From Deltaproteobacteria bacterium (GTDB lineage Bacteria; Desulfobacterota; Desulfarculia; Adiutricales; Adiutricaceae): a DNA stretch of 21,686 nt. Where the stretch lies: NCBI GenBank assembly GCA_031257955.1, contig JAIRNQ010000014.1, forward strand, positions 1-21,686, read 5' to 3'. Shown piece by piece: positions 1-7,576 of this stretch; position 1 is the first letter of the stretch; every line of letters begins with the position of its first letter. The notes beneath the pieces were generated by a model. The model made no database searches. It was not told the origin of the DNA and was given only the letters and a program-made list of their open reading frames with translations. A program made the translations under genes and the position numbers.

Positions 1-129
1 ATTGATAAAAGCCAAAAATACGATTATCTGTTTGTGGATCAGGAGACGTTTGAGAAGTATCGAAAGTTAGAACATGTCAAATTTAATAAATTTAATGATC
101 TTTTTATAATTTTCACCAAATATAGATAA
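1..129 (+). CDS. C-terminal end of an unrecognised protein (partial)
   Basis: The reading frame is open from base 1 to a TAA at 127-129 and gives 42 residues, rich in Lys, Phe, Tyr and Asn, ending FTKYR. The start lies outside the window. The DNA is AT-rich, unlike the backbone genes to the right. I do not recognise the family. The tail alternates charged and aromatic residues and shows no membrane segment or known motif. It could also be a chance open frame, since only 42 codons are visible. Confidence 0.4.
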   Translation: MDKSQKYDYLFVDQETFEKYRKLEHVKFNKFNDLFIIFTKYR

Positions 130-395
130 TTCATTTGATAATATAATAATTTATTTTTCTCTGTGTTAACTTTCAATCGGTATTAGTACAAGCGCCGCTA
201 AGCGCGCCTGAAAAAGATTGCCTCTAAAATATAAATCTATTATTAAGTTACTAATTTACTATATATGGCTTGATTATAATTAGGTTATTCTGATTTAAGA
301 ATAGTTATGGCCCATTTAAAGGTTATGTAAAGCGGTTAAGAAGTTAATTAAAGCTATGTTTAGTGGGTATATACCCAAAAAAAGGAGCGCATACC
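130..395. other. AT-rich intergenic leader
   Basis: No gene is seen. A TATAAT at 275-280 is a possible -10 box for the gene at 396, but no good -35 lies 16-18 bases upstream, so the promoter is only a suggestion. Confidence 0.3.
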
Positions 396-1253
396 ATGTT
401 GAAGCTGAGATTGTTTTGTCCGTTGGCGGTTTTAATTCTCGTCATTTGTGTCTTGACCGTACCCGTTTTGGCTCAAAATAGCCCAAACTTTAAGGAAGAC
501 GCGGCCGGCAACAAATTTGACCCGGCCCTTACTGGTTTAGGGGCTACCACTACCACTTTTACCGTACCCGACCCCGTTTGTCCCAATATATCCGTCAAAG
601 CCAGATTGAGCCGGCCCACCAGAACGGGCGACGATCTTTTAGACGAGGCCCTTTCCCTTGAGCTTAGGCAGGTATCCAGGAAGGTGGCCACTGGCTTCTC
701 TTTAGGGGCGGATAGCCTCTCTGACTGTCCAGAGCACGTCACCTTAGACGAGCCAGGCGAGGTTACGGAATTTTTCGAAGCCCACTCCCCATCGGCCGGT
801 ATCCTATCGGTACTTTTCACAAGGTTTGAATCGCTTCCCTGGGCGGCCCACCCTAACCAAGGTTATGACGTTCTTAATTACAACTTGACGAAAGGCCAAG
901 AGCTCACCCTGGACGATCTTTTCCCGGAGGGACTGGTTACGGCGTCCTTGTGGGGTGTCGTGGCCAAAGAATGGTGTTCATTTAACGATTACAAAAAATT
1001 GCCAAGTTTTTACGGCCTTTCCGAAGACACCGATTGGTGCGCCAAACCGGACAGTATACCCCTTCCCGCCAGCCTTACTACCTACCCGATCAGCCTCAAG
1101 TCTCTGGGTAACGGTTACCTAACCAAGGATGGCCTCGTCCTCCAGCTTGGTGCCTATGAAGGTTGGAGTTACGCCGACGGTCCATCAACGCTCCTCATTA
1201 GCAAGGATACCCTGAAGAAACTTGGCGCCAAGGCTTCGATCTGGCCCCAGTAA
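396..1253 (+). CDS. Secreted DUF3298-like (RsiV C-terminal-domain-like) protein
   Basis: This 285-residue protein is predicted to be exported. It begins with a basic n-region (MLKLR), a hydrophobic core to about residue 22 and a probable signal peptidase I site after VLA at 26. I chose ATG 396 because AAAGGAG at 381-387 sits eight bases upstream; an in-frame GTG at 363 has no such site. The C-terminal half has features of the DUF3298 fold: YDVLNYNLTKGQELTLDDLF near 155-175 and, near the end, DGLVLQLGAYE followed by GPSTLLISKDTLKKLG. In other bacteria this domain occurs in secreted proteins and in the anti-sigma factor RsiV. Here there is no cytoplasmic domain, so an anti-sigma role is unlikely. 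Four cysteines in the mature part could form two disulfides. The gene stands alone and is followed by a terminator. The ligand and function are unknown. Confidence 0.75.
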   Translation: MLKLRLFCPLAVLILVICVLTVPVLAQNSPNFKEDAAGNKFDPALTGLGATTTTFTVPDPVCPNISVKARLSRPTRTGDDLLDEALSLELRQVSRKVATGFSLGADSLSDCPEHVTLDEPGEVTEFFEAHSPSAGILSVLFTRFESLPWAAHPNQGYDVLNYNLTKGQELTLDDLFPEGLVTASLWGVVAKEWCSFNDYKKLPSFYGLSEDTDWCAKPDSIPLPASLTTYPISLKSLGNGYLTKDGLVLQLGAYEGWSYADGPSTLLISKDTLKKLGAKASIWPQ

Positions 1254-1315
1254 AGGCGTCCCACGGGCCTATGCCTAGGTGGGAACGCCCGAAAAGCCAA
1301 CTGAGTAATGTTTTT

Positions 1316-1357
1316 CGCCGGGTCAGGGTTCTAACGATCCCGGTCCCGGCGTTTTTT
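1316..1357 (+). terminator. Rho-independent terminator
   Basis: CGCCGGG at 1316-1322 pairs with CCCGGCG at 1345-1351 and is followed directly by six Ts (1352-1357). It lies about 60 bases after the stop of the DUF3298-like gene. A second, weaker hairpin (GGCGTCCCAC against GTGGGAACGCC) lies at 1255-1289. Confidence 0.8.
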
Positions 1358-1689
1358 ATGCGTGACTGACAAACGGAAGTCTTTGATTTGGCGACTCGTC
1401 TGGCTTTCGGAAGCCAGCCGAGTGGCCTTGAGTCCGGTACGTGGAGGGTCAGGAAAAAACCCACCAAAAATACTTATTTACCCTTGGGTGCCTAGTGGCC
1501 TAGCGACCAACCGATGGGGGGTAACAATTGTGTCCTCCTCCAAATCGCTGTCTCTCCCTGGGTAGGCCAAGGCCGGGGGGCCAGGAGACCGGTCGATGGA
1601 GGGTAACATTTTACAACCCTGGCAAGGGTCAGTCTGGACGGTGGGACGGCTTGCCGGTGGGTTTTGGGAAGAAATTGGATATTATACGG

Positions 1690-1718
1690 TTAAAGTGTAT
1701 CAGAATGGTACACTTTAA
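1690..1718. repeat. Perfect 10-bp inverted repeat
   Basis: TTAAAGTGTA at 1690-1699 is repeated inverted as TACACTTTAA at 1709-1718 with a 9-base loop. It lies at the left edge of the AT-rich island. It could be an operator or an RNA hairpin; no T-run follows, so it is not a typical terminator. Confidence 0.55.
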
Positions 1719-2011
1719 ATTGGTGAAATCCAGAAATAGTAACTTGAGAGATTTAGTAAGATTTGAAGCCATAATTAAGGGTTTATATTTATATATAAAT
1801 GATGATGTTGATAATAATTATGTATTTAATTGTCGTATATTATTTTTATGGGTAAAAACTAATATTAAGACTAGCTATAGATGCTTATTTGTAGTAGGGA
1901 CCTAGAATTTCGTATACTTATTTACACCGTGTTCGTATTAGTGCTTGCCAGGGTGACCAGGTTGGGTTCCCGGCCAGGCCAGGGATTTTTAAGTAAAGCG
2001 GGAGGCGTGGC

Positions 2012-2067
2012 GTTGACGGCTCTCGGGGCTGACGGTGCGGGGTTATCGACGAGGAGTTGACGGCTCT
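2012..2067. repeat. Two 12-base direct repeats 44 bp apart
   Basis: GTTGACGGCTCT occurs at 2012-2023 and 2056-2067. The spacing is close to the 43-bp period of the array that starts at about 2181, so this may be a diverged part of the same repeat family. Confidence 0.5.
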
Positions 2068-2180
2068 TAGAGTTGGCGTTGCGGGTGTGGGAAGGGGCGA
2101 GCGGGCGGTAAGAGGGCCTTGGTAATGTCGGGTGGAGCGGAGCTGAAGGGGACCAAAGAACCCGGGGTACCCGGAGAGCC

Positions 2181-2396
2181 ATTATGTCTTGATGTCCGCG
2201 GGCCTGAACCGGTTCGCCTTTGGCCCGACCCGACACGGGTTTAGGTCGCCACCGGGTCGCTTTTGGTCCCGTCCCGGGACGGGTTTGGGTACCTCCGGTC
2301 AGGCTTAGGGCCCGTCCCGGGGCGGGTTTGGCCGCCCCCGGTCAGGCTTTGGGGCCGTCACGGCGCGCATTTCAACGGCCGCGAAGTTAACATTCC
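2181..2396. repeat. 43-bp tandem array of GC palindromes
   Basis: Units start near 2225, 2268, 2311 and 2354, with a weaker unit before them. The clearest units begin with a palindromic core such as CCCGTCCCGGGACGGG (2268-2283), then GTTTGG, then a CGGTCAGGCTT block. The first and last units have diverged. The array is intergenic and can form a row of stable hairpins on either strand. Confidence 0.7.
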
Positions 2397-2417
2397 ATAA
2401 CGGGGCTAAGGGTTCGG

Positions 2418-2447
2418 TTGTTTTTTTGCGACTTTTCCAGGTATAAT
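2418..2447 (+). promoter_or_regulatory. Possible sigma70-type promoter for the Sel1-repeat gene
   Basis: TTGTTT at 2418-2423 and TATAAT at 2442-2447 are separated by 18 bases. The 5' leader to the gene at 2653 would be about 200 bases, which is long, so this is tentative. Confidence 0.35.
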
Positions 2448-2652
2448 TAAATGGACGTGACCGGCAAAGGCCCTTAAGATACTTAATCGGGGAGACCGCT
2501 TTTCCGGCCAGACCGAATATAATGGGCCGCCCAGGCGGTAGACTTTTTTTGCCCAAACGGGACAAGGCCAAGCTGGCATAGCCCTTGGCTGTAGCCTAAT
2601 CCGTGGCGATTTTCGCCTTAATAGGCCAAAGTTCGCTTAATGAGGCACCGTA

Positions 2653-3576
2653 ATGCGTATAACAATTAACCGAGGAATGTTTCCACCGCATGAGATTCGC
2701 CTTTTAAAGCAAAAATCCGATGAAGGCTCGGCTTTACACCAGAACGAACTCGGAAAGATATACGCCAGTGGCCGCTTTTTTCAAAAAAAGTTAGATGAAG
2801 CCATAAAATATTTTGAACTTTCGGCGGCGCAGGACTTTCCCGAGGCCTATTACAATCTGTTCGTGGCTTACCTAAAAGATCCCGATGGCCCAAAAGACGA
2901 AATCAAAGGCCTGGAATATCTTTTCAAATCCGCCGAGTTAAAGTGCCTGATGGCCTTAAATCAGCTGGGCTACTCCTACCAACACGGTATGTACGTGAAA
3001 AAAGACTTGACCAAGGCCGTGGCCTATTTTTCCGAGGCCGCCGAAGCCGGTTTTAGCCATGCCCAGCACAACTTGGGCACCTTGTACATGACCGGGGAAG
3101 GGGTCCCCATCGACCATACCTTGGCCTTTTCCTGGTTCGAAAAGGCCGCCAACCAGGGCTTGCCCATGTCCATGTTTAACCTTGGGGAGCTTTATTATTA
3201 CGGCTGGGGTTGTGACCCCGACGTTGACAAAGCCATCGAACTCTTCACCAAGGCCAGCAATCAAGGCCACCCCATGGCCCTATACGTATTGGGCACGATT
3301 TATTTCGAGGGCGCGGGAGTCACGGAAGATAAGGAAAAAGGCTTGAATTATTACATTCTGGCGGCGGATCGCGGAAGCGGCGAGGCCTGCTTTGCCTTGG
3401 CCTCAATTTTCGAAAACGGCTTACACGCGCCAAAAGATATGGCCAAAGCCTTGAGCTATTACACCAGGGCCGCCAGATGCGGTTTCTCTGAGGCCCTCGA
3501 CCATATTGAGAGGCTTAAGAATGCCACCGAGGCCGCCGATCGCGAGCAAAAGCCGACCAAACCCTTGCTGCATTAA
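2653..3576 (+). CDS. Sel1-like repeat protein
   Basis: A 307-residue solenoid protein made of about seven Sel1-like repeats (a TPR-like helical hairpin of 36-44 residues). Repeats begin near residues 27, 64, 99, 136, 172, 208 and 244 and show the typical pattern of A..LG..Y..G.GV..D..KA..yf.kAA..G, clearest in repeats 3 to 6. No signal peptide or membrane segment is visible, so it is probably cytoplasmic. Sel1 proteins act as scaffolds for protein-protein contacts, and no enzyme domain is fused here. GAGG at 2642-2645 is placed suitably for ATG 2653. The gene is in backbone-like GC-rich DNA and appears monocistronic. The partner is unknown. A short hairpin (CCCTTTGCC/GGCGAAGGG, 3577-3609) directly follows the stop but has no T-run. 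Confidence 0.88.
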   Translation: MRITINRGMFPPHEIRLLKQKSDEGSALHQNELGKIYASGRFFQKKLDEAIKYFELSAAQDFPEAYYNLFVAYLKDPDGPKDEIKGLEYLFKSAELKCLMALNQLGYSYQHGMYVKKDLTKAVAYFSEAAEAGFSHAQHNLGTLYMTGEGVPIDHTLAFSWFEKAANQGLPMSMFNLGELYYYGWGCDPDVDKAIELFTKASNQGHPMALYVLGTIYFEGAGVTEDKEKGLNYYILAADRGSGEACFALASIFENGLHAPKDMAKALSYYTRAARCGFSEALDHIERLKNATEAADREQKPTKPLLH

Positions 3577-3743
3577 CCCTTTGCCTGGCCTTTCGGACAT
3601 GGCGAAGGGCGCGGCGTATTGGTTTAACCGACCCTAAGGCACCCCGGCGCCTAGTCCCTAAAAGCCGAGACCCCGAACTCAGCCGCCAATCTACACCAAA
3701 GAAATCATTCTCTCACGCAAGCCATACCCTTTTCATGAGCCGG

Positions 3744-3796
3744 CTCTGAATTCATCGGGAATTCAGAGACGAGACTGTGTTTTTTTCCCGTATAAT
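3744..3796 (+). promoter_or_regulatory. Promoter with a perfect inverted repeat upstream of the PAS-like gene
   Basis: CTCTGAATTC (3744-3753) and GAATTCAGAG (3759-3768) form a perfect 10-bp inverted repeat with a 5-base centre. A consensus -10 box TATAAT lies at 3791-3796. The expected -35 position (3768-3773) reads GACGAG, a poor match. The repeat centre would lie near -47 from the likely start of transcription, a position common for activator sites, though repression is also possible. Confidence 0.55.
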
Positions 3797-3818
3797 CTCA
3801 TAAACACAGGTGGGAACC

Positions 3819-4187
3819 ATGGAAACAGAATACCCAGTTGACGAAAAACTCTTAAACGCCTTTCATCTCATGTACGACTGTTATCCGGAACCGGTCCAGC
3901 TGGCCCATGTTTCCCGGACCATCTTGGCCGTCAATCCGGCCGGCTTGGCCGCCGGCAAGGCGGTCGGGCTGAAGTGCTCCAAAATTGGCCCGCCCGAGGG
4001 ACACAGAGGCTGCCTGGCCACCCATGCGGTCAAGGAACTAAAAGCGAAATGGCGACAGGTTGACGCAACCGCTACCTTGGGCCGAAAATTCGTGACCTTC
4101 TGGCTACCCCTTGAGGGTTACCCGAATTATTACGTTCACTTTTCTTGCGGCTCCAAAATTGATTACGGCGAGAAAAAACCTGACTGA
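3819..4187 (+). CDS. Small PAS-like domain protein with conserved-looking cysteines
   Basis: A 122-residue soluble protein with no signal peptide. The N-terminal part (about residues 12-50: MYDCYPEPVQL, then ILAVNPAGLAAGKAVG) resembles the start of a PAS fold, where the sensor strand is followed by a residue pattern ending in N.A....G...G. Cysteines lie at 21, 53, 65 and 110, with C53 and C65 flanking GPPEGHRG. The end (FWLPLEGYPNYYVHF) looks like the closing beta strands of the same fold. I chose ATG 3819 because AGGTGG at 3808-3813 is a suitable ribosome binding site; an in-frame GTG at 3810 overlaps that site. It carries no output domain, so it would have to signal through a partner. Metal, heme or redox sensing by the cysteines is inference only. 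Confidence 0.6.
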   Translation: METEYPVDEKLLNAFHLMYDCYPEPVQLAHVSRTILAVNPAGLAAGKAVGLKCSKIGPPEGHRGCLATHAVKELKAKWRQVDATATLGRKFVTFWLPLEGYPNYYVHFSCGSKIDYGEKKPD

Positions 4188-4429
4188 AGTTCTTGACGTT
4201 GGCCGTGCGCCCAAGCGGGTTCCCAAAATGGCGCCCACCGGACTGATAACCGGTACCGGCCAGGCTGGCCACCAACCCAACCGGTAAAGCTTTCTGACGG
4301 TTAGGATGGGAAAACATGCCCCTCCTTCGCTTCCCGCCCGGTGCCCGGTTCGACATCGCCACGGTTAGACCAAAATGGGCGCTTGTCGGGCCCAAGTGGC
4401 TAGGGCCGCGCCAATAGGGTTGTTAAACA
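4188..4429. other. GC-rich intergenic stretch
   Basis: I see no gene here. Open frames on the minus strand overlap the PAS-like gene and have no ribosome binding site or family resemblance. Confidence 0.4.
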
Positions 4430-4471
4430 AAAAGGGGAGCGATCGGACAGAGCGCCGATTTCTCCCCTTTT
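4430..4471. terminator. Bidirectional terminator-like hairpin
   Basis: AAAAGGGGAG (4430-4439) pairs with CTCCCCTTTT (4462-4471), and an inner ATCGG/CCGAT helix extends the stem. The A-rich left flank gives a T-run on the minus strand. It lies between the convergent gene ends at 4187 (+) and 4602 (-), so it can serve both. Confidence 0.7.
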
Positions 4472-4601
4472 CGCATGTACAAATGCATAGTTTAAGGTAG
4501 TAAATTTATATCATAAGGTATAATTAAATTGCGTCTAAATCAATTAAAAATTTAGAATTGTTTAATAGTGTATAAAGATAAATTAAATAACTATATAATT
4601 A

Positions 4602-5159
4602 TTATATTTGGTTTCTTGACTCTAAATGTTGCTTTAATCGTAATAATTGTGCTGAGCTGACAAAGGTCTTTACTGTGGAAGGCGTTGTCCAATTTGGGTT
4701 TAACACCCTACTTTTATGTTGGTTAGAATTAGTATTTTCTCTAAATACCATGTTATAGCCATAATTAGAATCAATATTTTTATCTATATATTCCTCTTTA
4801 TTAGGCTTTTTATCTGTTTTTTTGAAATCGGGATAATATGTATAGTCATACATTTGTATCCCTAAAATTTTAAAGAGTTTTCTGTATTTATTCTCAAAAT
4901 CATCTAAAACTTTTGAGTCAGATTTAAAAATTGTATCTTGTTTATCATAAAAACTATCGTTAAATGTCTTATATTTACAAAAAATTGTATCGTTAAAAGT
5001 TTTTAGTTCTTTAATTGCGGATAATCTTAATTCTTCATGATCAACGGTAGTTGTATTGCTCAATAGCTTTAAATATTTATTAAAATAAGGTTGCTTATTC
5101 AACATATAATAATTTTTATTCTCATTATATGTAGATAGATCTCCCATCATAAGGCACAT
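4602..5159 (-). CDS. AT-rich hypothetical protein
   Basis: A 185-residue protein rich in Lys, Asn, Asp, Tyr and Ser. I do not recognise a family. No signal peptide, membrane segment or enzymatic motif is visible. The centre has charged helical stretches (near 45-100, e.g. SDSKVLDDFENKYRKLF) and the C-terminus is a short basic helix. The start is uncertain: ATGs lie at 5159, 5150 and 5147 and none has a strong ribosome binding site. Base composition is far more AT-rich than the flanking genes, with codon use dominated by A/T-ending codons, which suggests acquisition from another source. It is flanked by the terminator at 4430-4471 and by non-coding DNA, so it is probably a single-gene insert. 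Confidence 0.55.
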   Translation of the reverse strand: MCLMMGDLSTYNENKNYYMLNKQPYFNKYLKLLSNTTTVDHEELRLSAIKELKTFNDTIFCKYKTFNDSFYDKQDTIFKSDSKVLDDFENKYRKLFKILGIQMYDYTYYPDFKKTDKKPNKEEYIDKNIDSNYGYNMVFRENTNSNQHKSRVLNPNWTTPSTVKTFVSSAQLLRLKQHLESRNQI

Positions 5160-5472
5160 CCAGTTAGAGAAAAATGAAAGAGTTAAAAGGGTGAATTTTA
5201 ATCAGAATTACGATGCGTTCATAGCATGTAAATTCTGCCAGAGGCAAATTAGGGCTGCGCATGGAGGAATTTTGCTTGAGGCGAGCGTTTTAGCCGAGAG
5301 TAAGCTGGAACGGCAGCGCGACTAGCCGGAATGGTGTTCTTCCGAGGCATACTCAGGCGTATTAAAGATAATTTATACTTACTGAAAAATAATCATGGTG
5401 TCTCGCCTTGTCAAGTGCTTTTTTTAAGCGAGGGGGATTTTTTTTCGTCTTTGGTTTATCCTTCGCCGAACT

Positions 5473-5594
5473 CTGGAATGCTAAAGACGGTATGGGCCAT
5501 AGGCATGGTTGCTGGGCCCTGGGGGGCGCCCCACTGGAAAGCTAAAGACGGAATGGGCGATAGGCATGGTTGTGGGGCCTTGGGGGTGCCCCAT
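5473..5594. repeat. Two imperfect 61-bp tandem repeats
   Basis: CTAAAGACGG starts at 5481 and again at 5542. The shared core continues through ATGGGC, ATAGGCATGGTTG and a GGGG...GCCCCA block. The two copies differ at several bases. They lie downstream of the minus-strand importer operon. Confidence 0.7.
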
Positions 5595-5713
5595 TGGTCG
5601 AGCTTGGCGGGCCAGTCGCCGCCGAGGGGAAAAAAGGTGGTGAGGGTAATTGTCGCAACTTGGCAATTTTGGGCGGACGGGTCCGGGGGTTCCGGCGATG
5701 GGTTTTTGTGGGG

Positions 5714-5745
5714 CCCAAGCGCCTGGCCAAGGATAGGCGCTTGGG
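5714..5745 (-). terminator. Stem-loop at the 3' end of the importer operon
   Basis: CCCAAGCGCCT (5714-5724) pairs perfectly with AGGCGCTTGGG (5735-5745) around a 10-base loop, about 40 bases after the last stop codon of the operon. There is no T-run on the minus-strand side, so it is either a 3'-end stabilising hairpin or an atypical terminator. Confidence 0.4.
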
Positions 5746-5782
5746 TTAGGGAGTGGGGGAGGAGCGGGCGAATCGGGAGCGG

Positions 5783-6751
5783 TTAGCCCAGGGCGGCGTA
5801 GGCGCCGACGAAGTCGGCAGAGTTGACGGCCCCGGCTTTGAAGGATTTGACGGCCTCTTCGTGAAGTAGTTCCAGGGCTTCGGCTTTGAGGGCGAGGTAT
5901 CGGGGATCGCCGCGGAGGCTTTCGTCGCGGGGCCGGGGAAGGTTAATGTCCAGGATTTTTTTGATTTGGCCGGGACGGTTGGTGACTATGGCCAAGCGAT
6001 CGGCGATGAGGAGACCTTCGTCCAGCTCGGAGGTCACGAAAACTTGGGTGCTCTTGTGGCGCTCGAAAAGCTCCAAGTAGTAATCGCGCATGAGGCTTCT
6101 GGTCATGGCGTCAAGCCCCCTGAAGGGTTCGTCCAGAAGCATGACCTTGGGCCGGTTAACCAGGGCCCTCACCAGCTCGGCCCGGCGCTGCATGCCCCCG
6201 GAAAGCTGGGAGGGATACTTGTCCCGAAACTCGTCCAGGCCAACGGTCCTGAGGAGGTTCATGATGACCTCCCCAAGTTTTTCGCCCTTAAGCTCCTTGC
6301 GGATTTTGGGACCGTAGGCCACGTTTTCGAAGGTGGTCAGCCAGGGGAAGAGGGCGGTTTCCTGGAAGACGACCAGGCGGTCCGGGCCGGCCCCGGTCAC
6401 GGGCAGTCGGTCGATGGTAATCCGTCCGCCGCTTGGCTTCTCGTAACCGGCCAAGAGATTGATCAGGGCGGATTTGCCGCAGCCCGAGGGGCCCATGATG
6501 GCCGTGACCCGGCCTTCGGGTATGGAGAGGGTAAGATCCTTAATGACTTCCCTGATCCCCGTTTTAGTTTCGTAGTATTTGCTCAGGGATTCCACTTCCA
6601 TCCTCCCGACGCTTTCGGAAGAGTCGGAGGTCCCCGGGGTCGAAGCGAGACCGGTCGAAACGGGGCCGGTCGATCCGGCCGTTTGGCCTGGCCCACCCGT
6701 TACGGGGGGTAAGGCGGATTGGCGATCGTCGGCGAAAACGTCGTATCTCAT
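5783..6751 (-). CDS. NitT/TauT-type ABC importer ATPase B (switch histidine replaced)
   Basis: ATP-binding subunit of a taurine/nitrate/sulfonate-type importer, 322 residues. From the ATG at 6751: Walker A GPSGCGKS at 87-94, Q-loop Q130 (VVFQ), signature LSGGM at 183-187, Walker B VMLLDE at 203-208 with its catalytic Glu, and D-loop RGLD. At the H-loop, where the family has THD, it reads TSE (Ser 241), so the switch histidine is absent. The first 50 residues are a Gly/Pro/Ser/Thr-rich extension before the conserved core; ATG 6601 would remove it. I chose ATG 6751 because AGGAG (6758-6762) lies six bases upstream, whereas it abuts the ATG at 6757. The start is nine bases after the permease B stop, which suggests translational coupling. 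It is the last gene of the operon. Substrate cannot be told. Confidence 0.9.
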   Translation of the reverse strand: MRYDVFADDRQSALPPVTGGPGQTAGSTGPVSTGLASTPGTSDSSESVGRMEVESLSKYYETKTGIREVIKDLTLSIPEGRVTAIMGPSGCGKSALINLLAGYEKPSGGRITIDRLPVTGAGPDRLVVFQETALFPWLTTFENVAYGPKIRKELKGEKLGEVIMNLLRTVGLDEFRDKYPSQLSGGMQRRAELVRALVNRPKVMLLDEPFRGLDAMTRSLMRDYYLELFERHKSTQVFVTSELDEGLLIADRLAIVTNRPGQIKKILDINLPRPRDESLRGDPRYLALKAEALELLHEEAVKSFKAGAVNSADFVGAYAALG

Positions 6752-6760
6752 GGCCATCTC

Positions 6761-7564
6761 CTAGCGGCTCTCCAGCCAGGGCGTAAAAATCAGGCCGATT
6801 CGGCGAATGAGCCCGGAAGAGAGGTAACCGGCCAAGCCAATGCTGAGCATGCCCACCACGATCATCGGAAATTCTCCGGCCACGTAGCCTCGCCAGGTGA
6901 GGTAGCCAAGGCCGGTATTGGTGGCGATCATTTCGGCGGCCACCACCACGCACCAGGTGATGCCCATGCCCACGGTCATGCCCACAAGAACGCTGGGGAG
7001 ACTGGCCGGGAGCATTACGTGCCAGAAGATGTCGCTTTTGCCGGCGCCCAGCGAAGAGGCGGCCCGTAAGTAGCGCTCGTCTATGGCGGCTATGCCTTCC
7101 ACGATGTTTAACACCACGGTGAAAAAGGCCCCCAGGAAGGTGACGAAGATCATGCTCATCTCGGCCGAGGGCCAGAAAATCACCGACACCGGGACCCAGG
7201 CCAGGGGCGGCACGGGCCTCATGAGCTCAATCAGGGGAAAGATAATCTCCCTGGCCTTTCGGGAGAAGCCGAGGAGAAGGCCCAACGGGACCCCCAGCAG
7301 CTGGGCGATGGCGAAGCCGGTCAGGATCCTGACCATGCTACTCCCCCAGGAGTGCCAATAGTAGGCCTCGGTGATTTGATCGGCCAGACAGCGCAGCACT
7401 TCCGTCGGGGAGGGCACGGTCCCCAGAACCGGCACCTTGAATCGGGCGCACAGCTCCCAGATTATGAAGAAACCGGCTATCGATATTACGCCCCTTCTAA
7501 GGGTTTTGGAGCGGACGGTCTTGGCGATTTTCTTTAGTTGGCGATTTATTGCGAGCCGAATCAT
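6761..7564 (-). CDS. NitT/TauT-type ABC importer permease B
   Basis: Inner-membrane subunit of the BPD-transporter (SsuC/TauC) family, 267 residues, with a hydrophobic helix near 25-40 and about five more downstream. The EAA loop that contacts the ATPase is at about 167-190 (RAASSLGAGKSDIFWHVMLP). GGAGG lies five bases before ATG 7564. It is clearly similar to permease A along its length (shared LAWVP, TFLG.FF, RAA..LGA and GLGYL.W blocks), so the two are probably a duplicated pair. It lies between ATPase A and ATPase B, and is separated from ATPase A by a repeat-filled 198-bp gap. Confidence 0.92.
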   Translation of the reverse strand: MIRLAINRQLKKIAKTVRSKTLRRGVISIAGFFIIWELCARFKVPVLGTVPSPTEVLRCLADQITEAYYWHSWGSSMVRILTGFAIAQLLGVPLGLLLGFSRKAREIIFPLIELMRPVPPLAWVPVSVIFWPSAEMSMIFVTFLGAFFTVVLNIVEGIAAIDERYLRAASSLGAGKSDIFWHVMLPASLPSVLVGMTVGMGITWCVVVAAEMIATNTGLGYLTWRGYVAGEFPMIVVGMLSIGLAGYLSSGLIRRIGLIFTPWLESR

Positions 7565-7576
7565 GGCTTCCTCCCT

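Larger units (their letters stand above)
1254..2652. other. Long intergenic stretch without a convincing gene
   Basis: Open frames here lack ribosome binding sites and recognisable protein sequence. The stretch is compositionally split: GC-rich up to about 1670, strongly AT-rich at 1675-1925, then very GC-rich with short repeats to about 2400. A hairpin CTGGCTT/AAGCCAG lies at about 1400-1418. A 66-codon open frame in the AT-rich part (ATG at about 1704 to TAG at 1905) has no ribosome binding site and no recognisable motif, so I do not call it a gene. Confidence 0.5.
5160..5782. other. Intergenic stretch with repeats, no convincing gene
   Basis: A 44-codon frame (GTG 5191 to TAG 5323-5325) has no usable ribosome binding site. 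A longer frame from 5331 translates to low-complexity Gly/Trp-rich sequence created by the repeats. Neither is supported as a gene. Confidence 0.4.

Noticed and set aside
1528..1905. 125-codon frame spanning the GC/AT border
   Set aside because: It crosses a sharp change of composition and has no ribosome binding site; the AT-rich part is open partly by chance.
2225..2396. Possible CRISPR array
   Set aside because: Units are contiguous with a 43-bp period and no unique spacers, and no cas gene is present.
5191..5325. 44-codon frame starting with GTG
   Set aside because: The AAAAGG before it abuts the start codon and no family is recognised.
5331..5786. 151-codon frame on the plus strand
   Set aside because: Its sequence is Gly/Trp-rich and produced by the 61-bp repeats; no ribosome binding site or family.
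5966..6712. Long plus-strand frame opposite ATPase B
   Set aside because: It is antisense to a clear ABC ATPase and rich in Gly, as expected for a shadow of GC-rich coding DNA.
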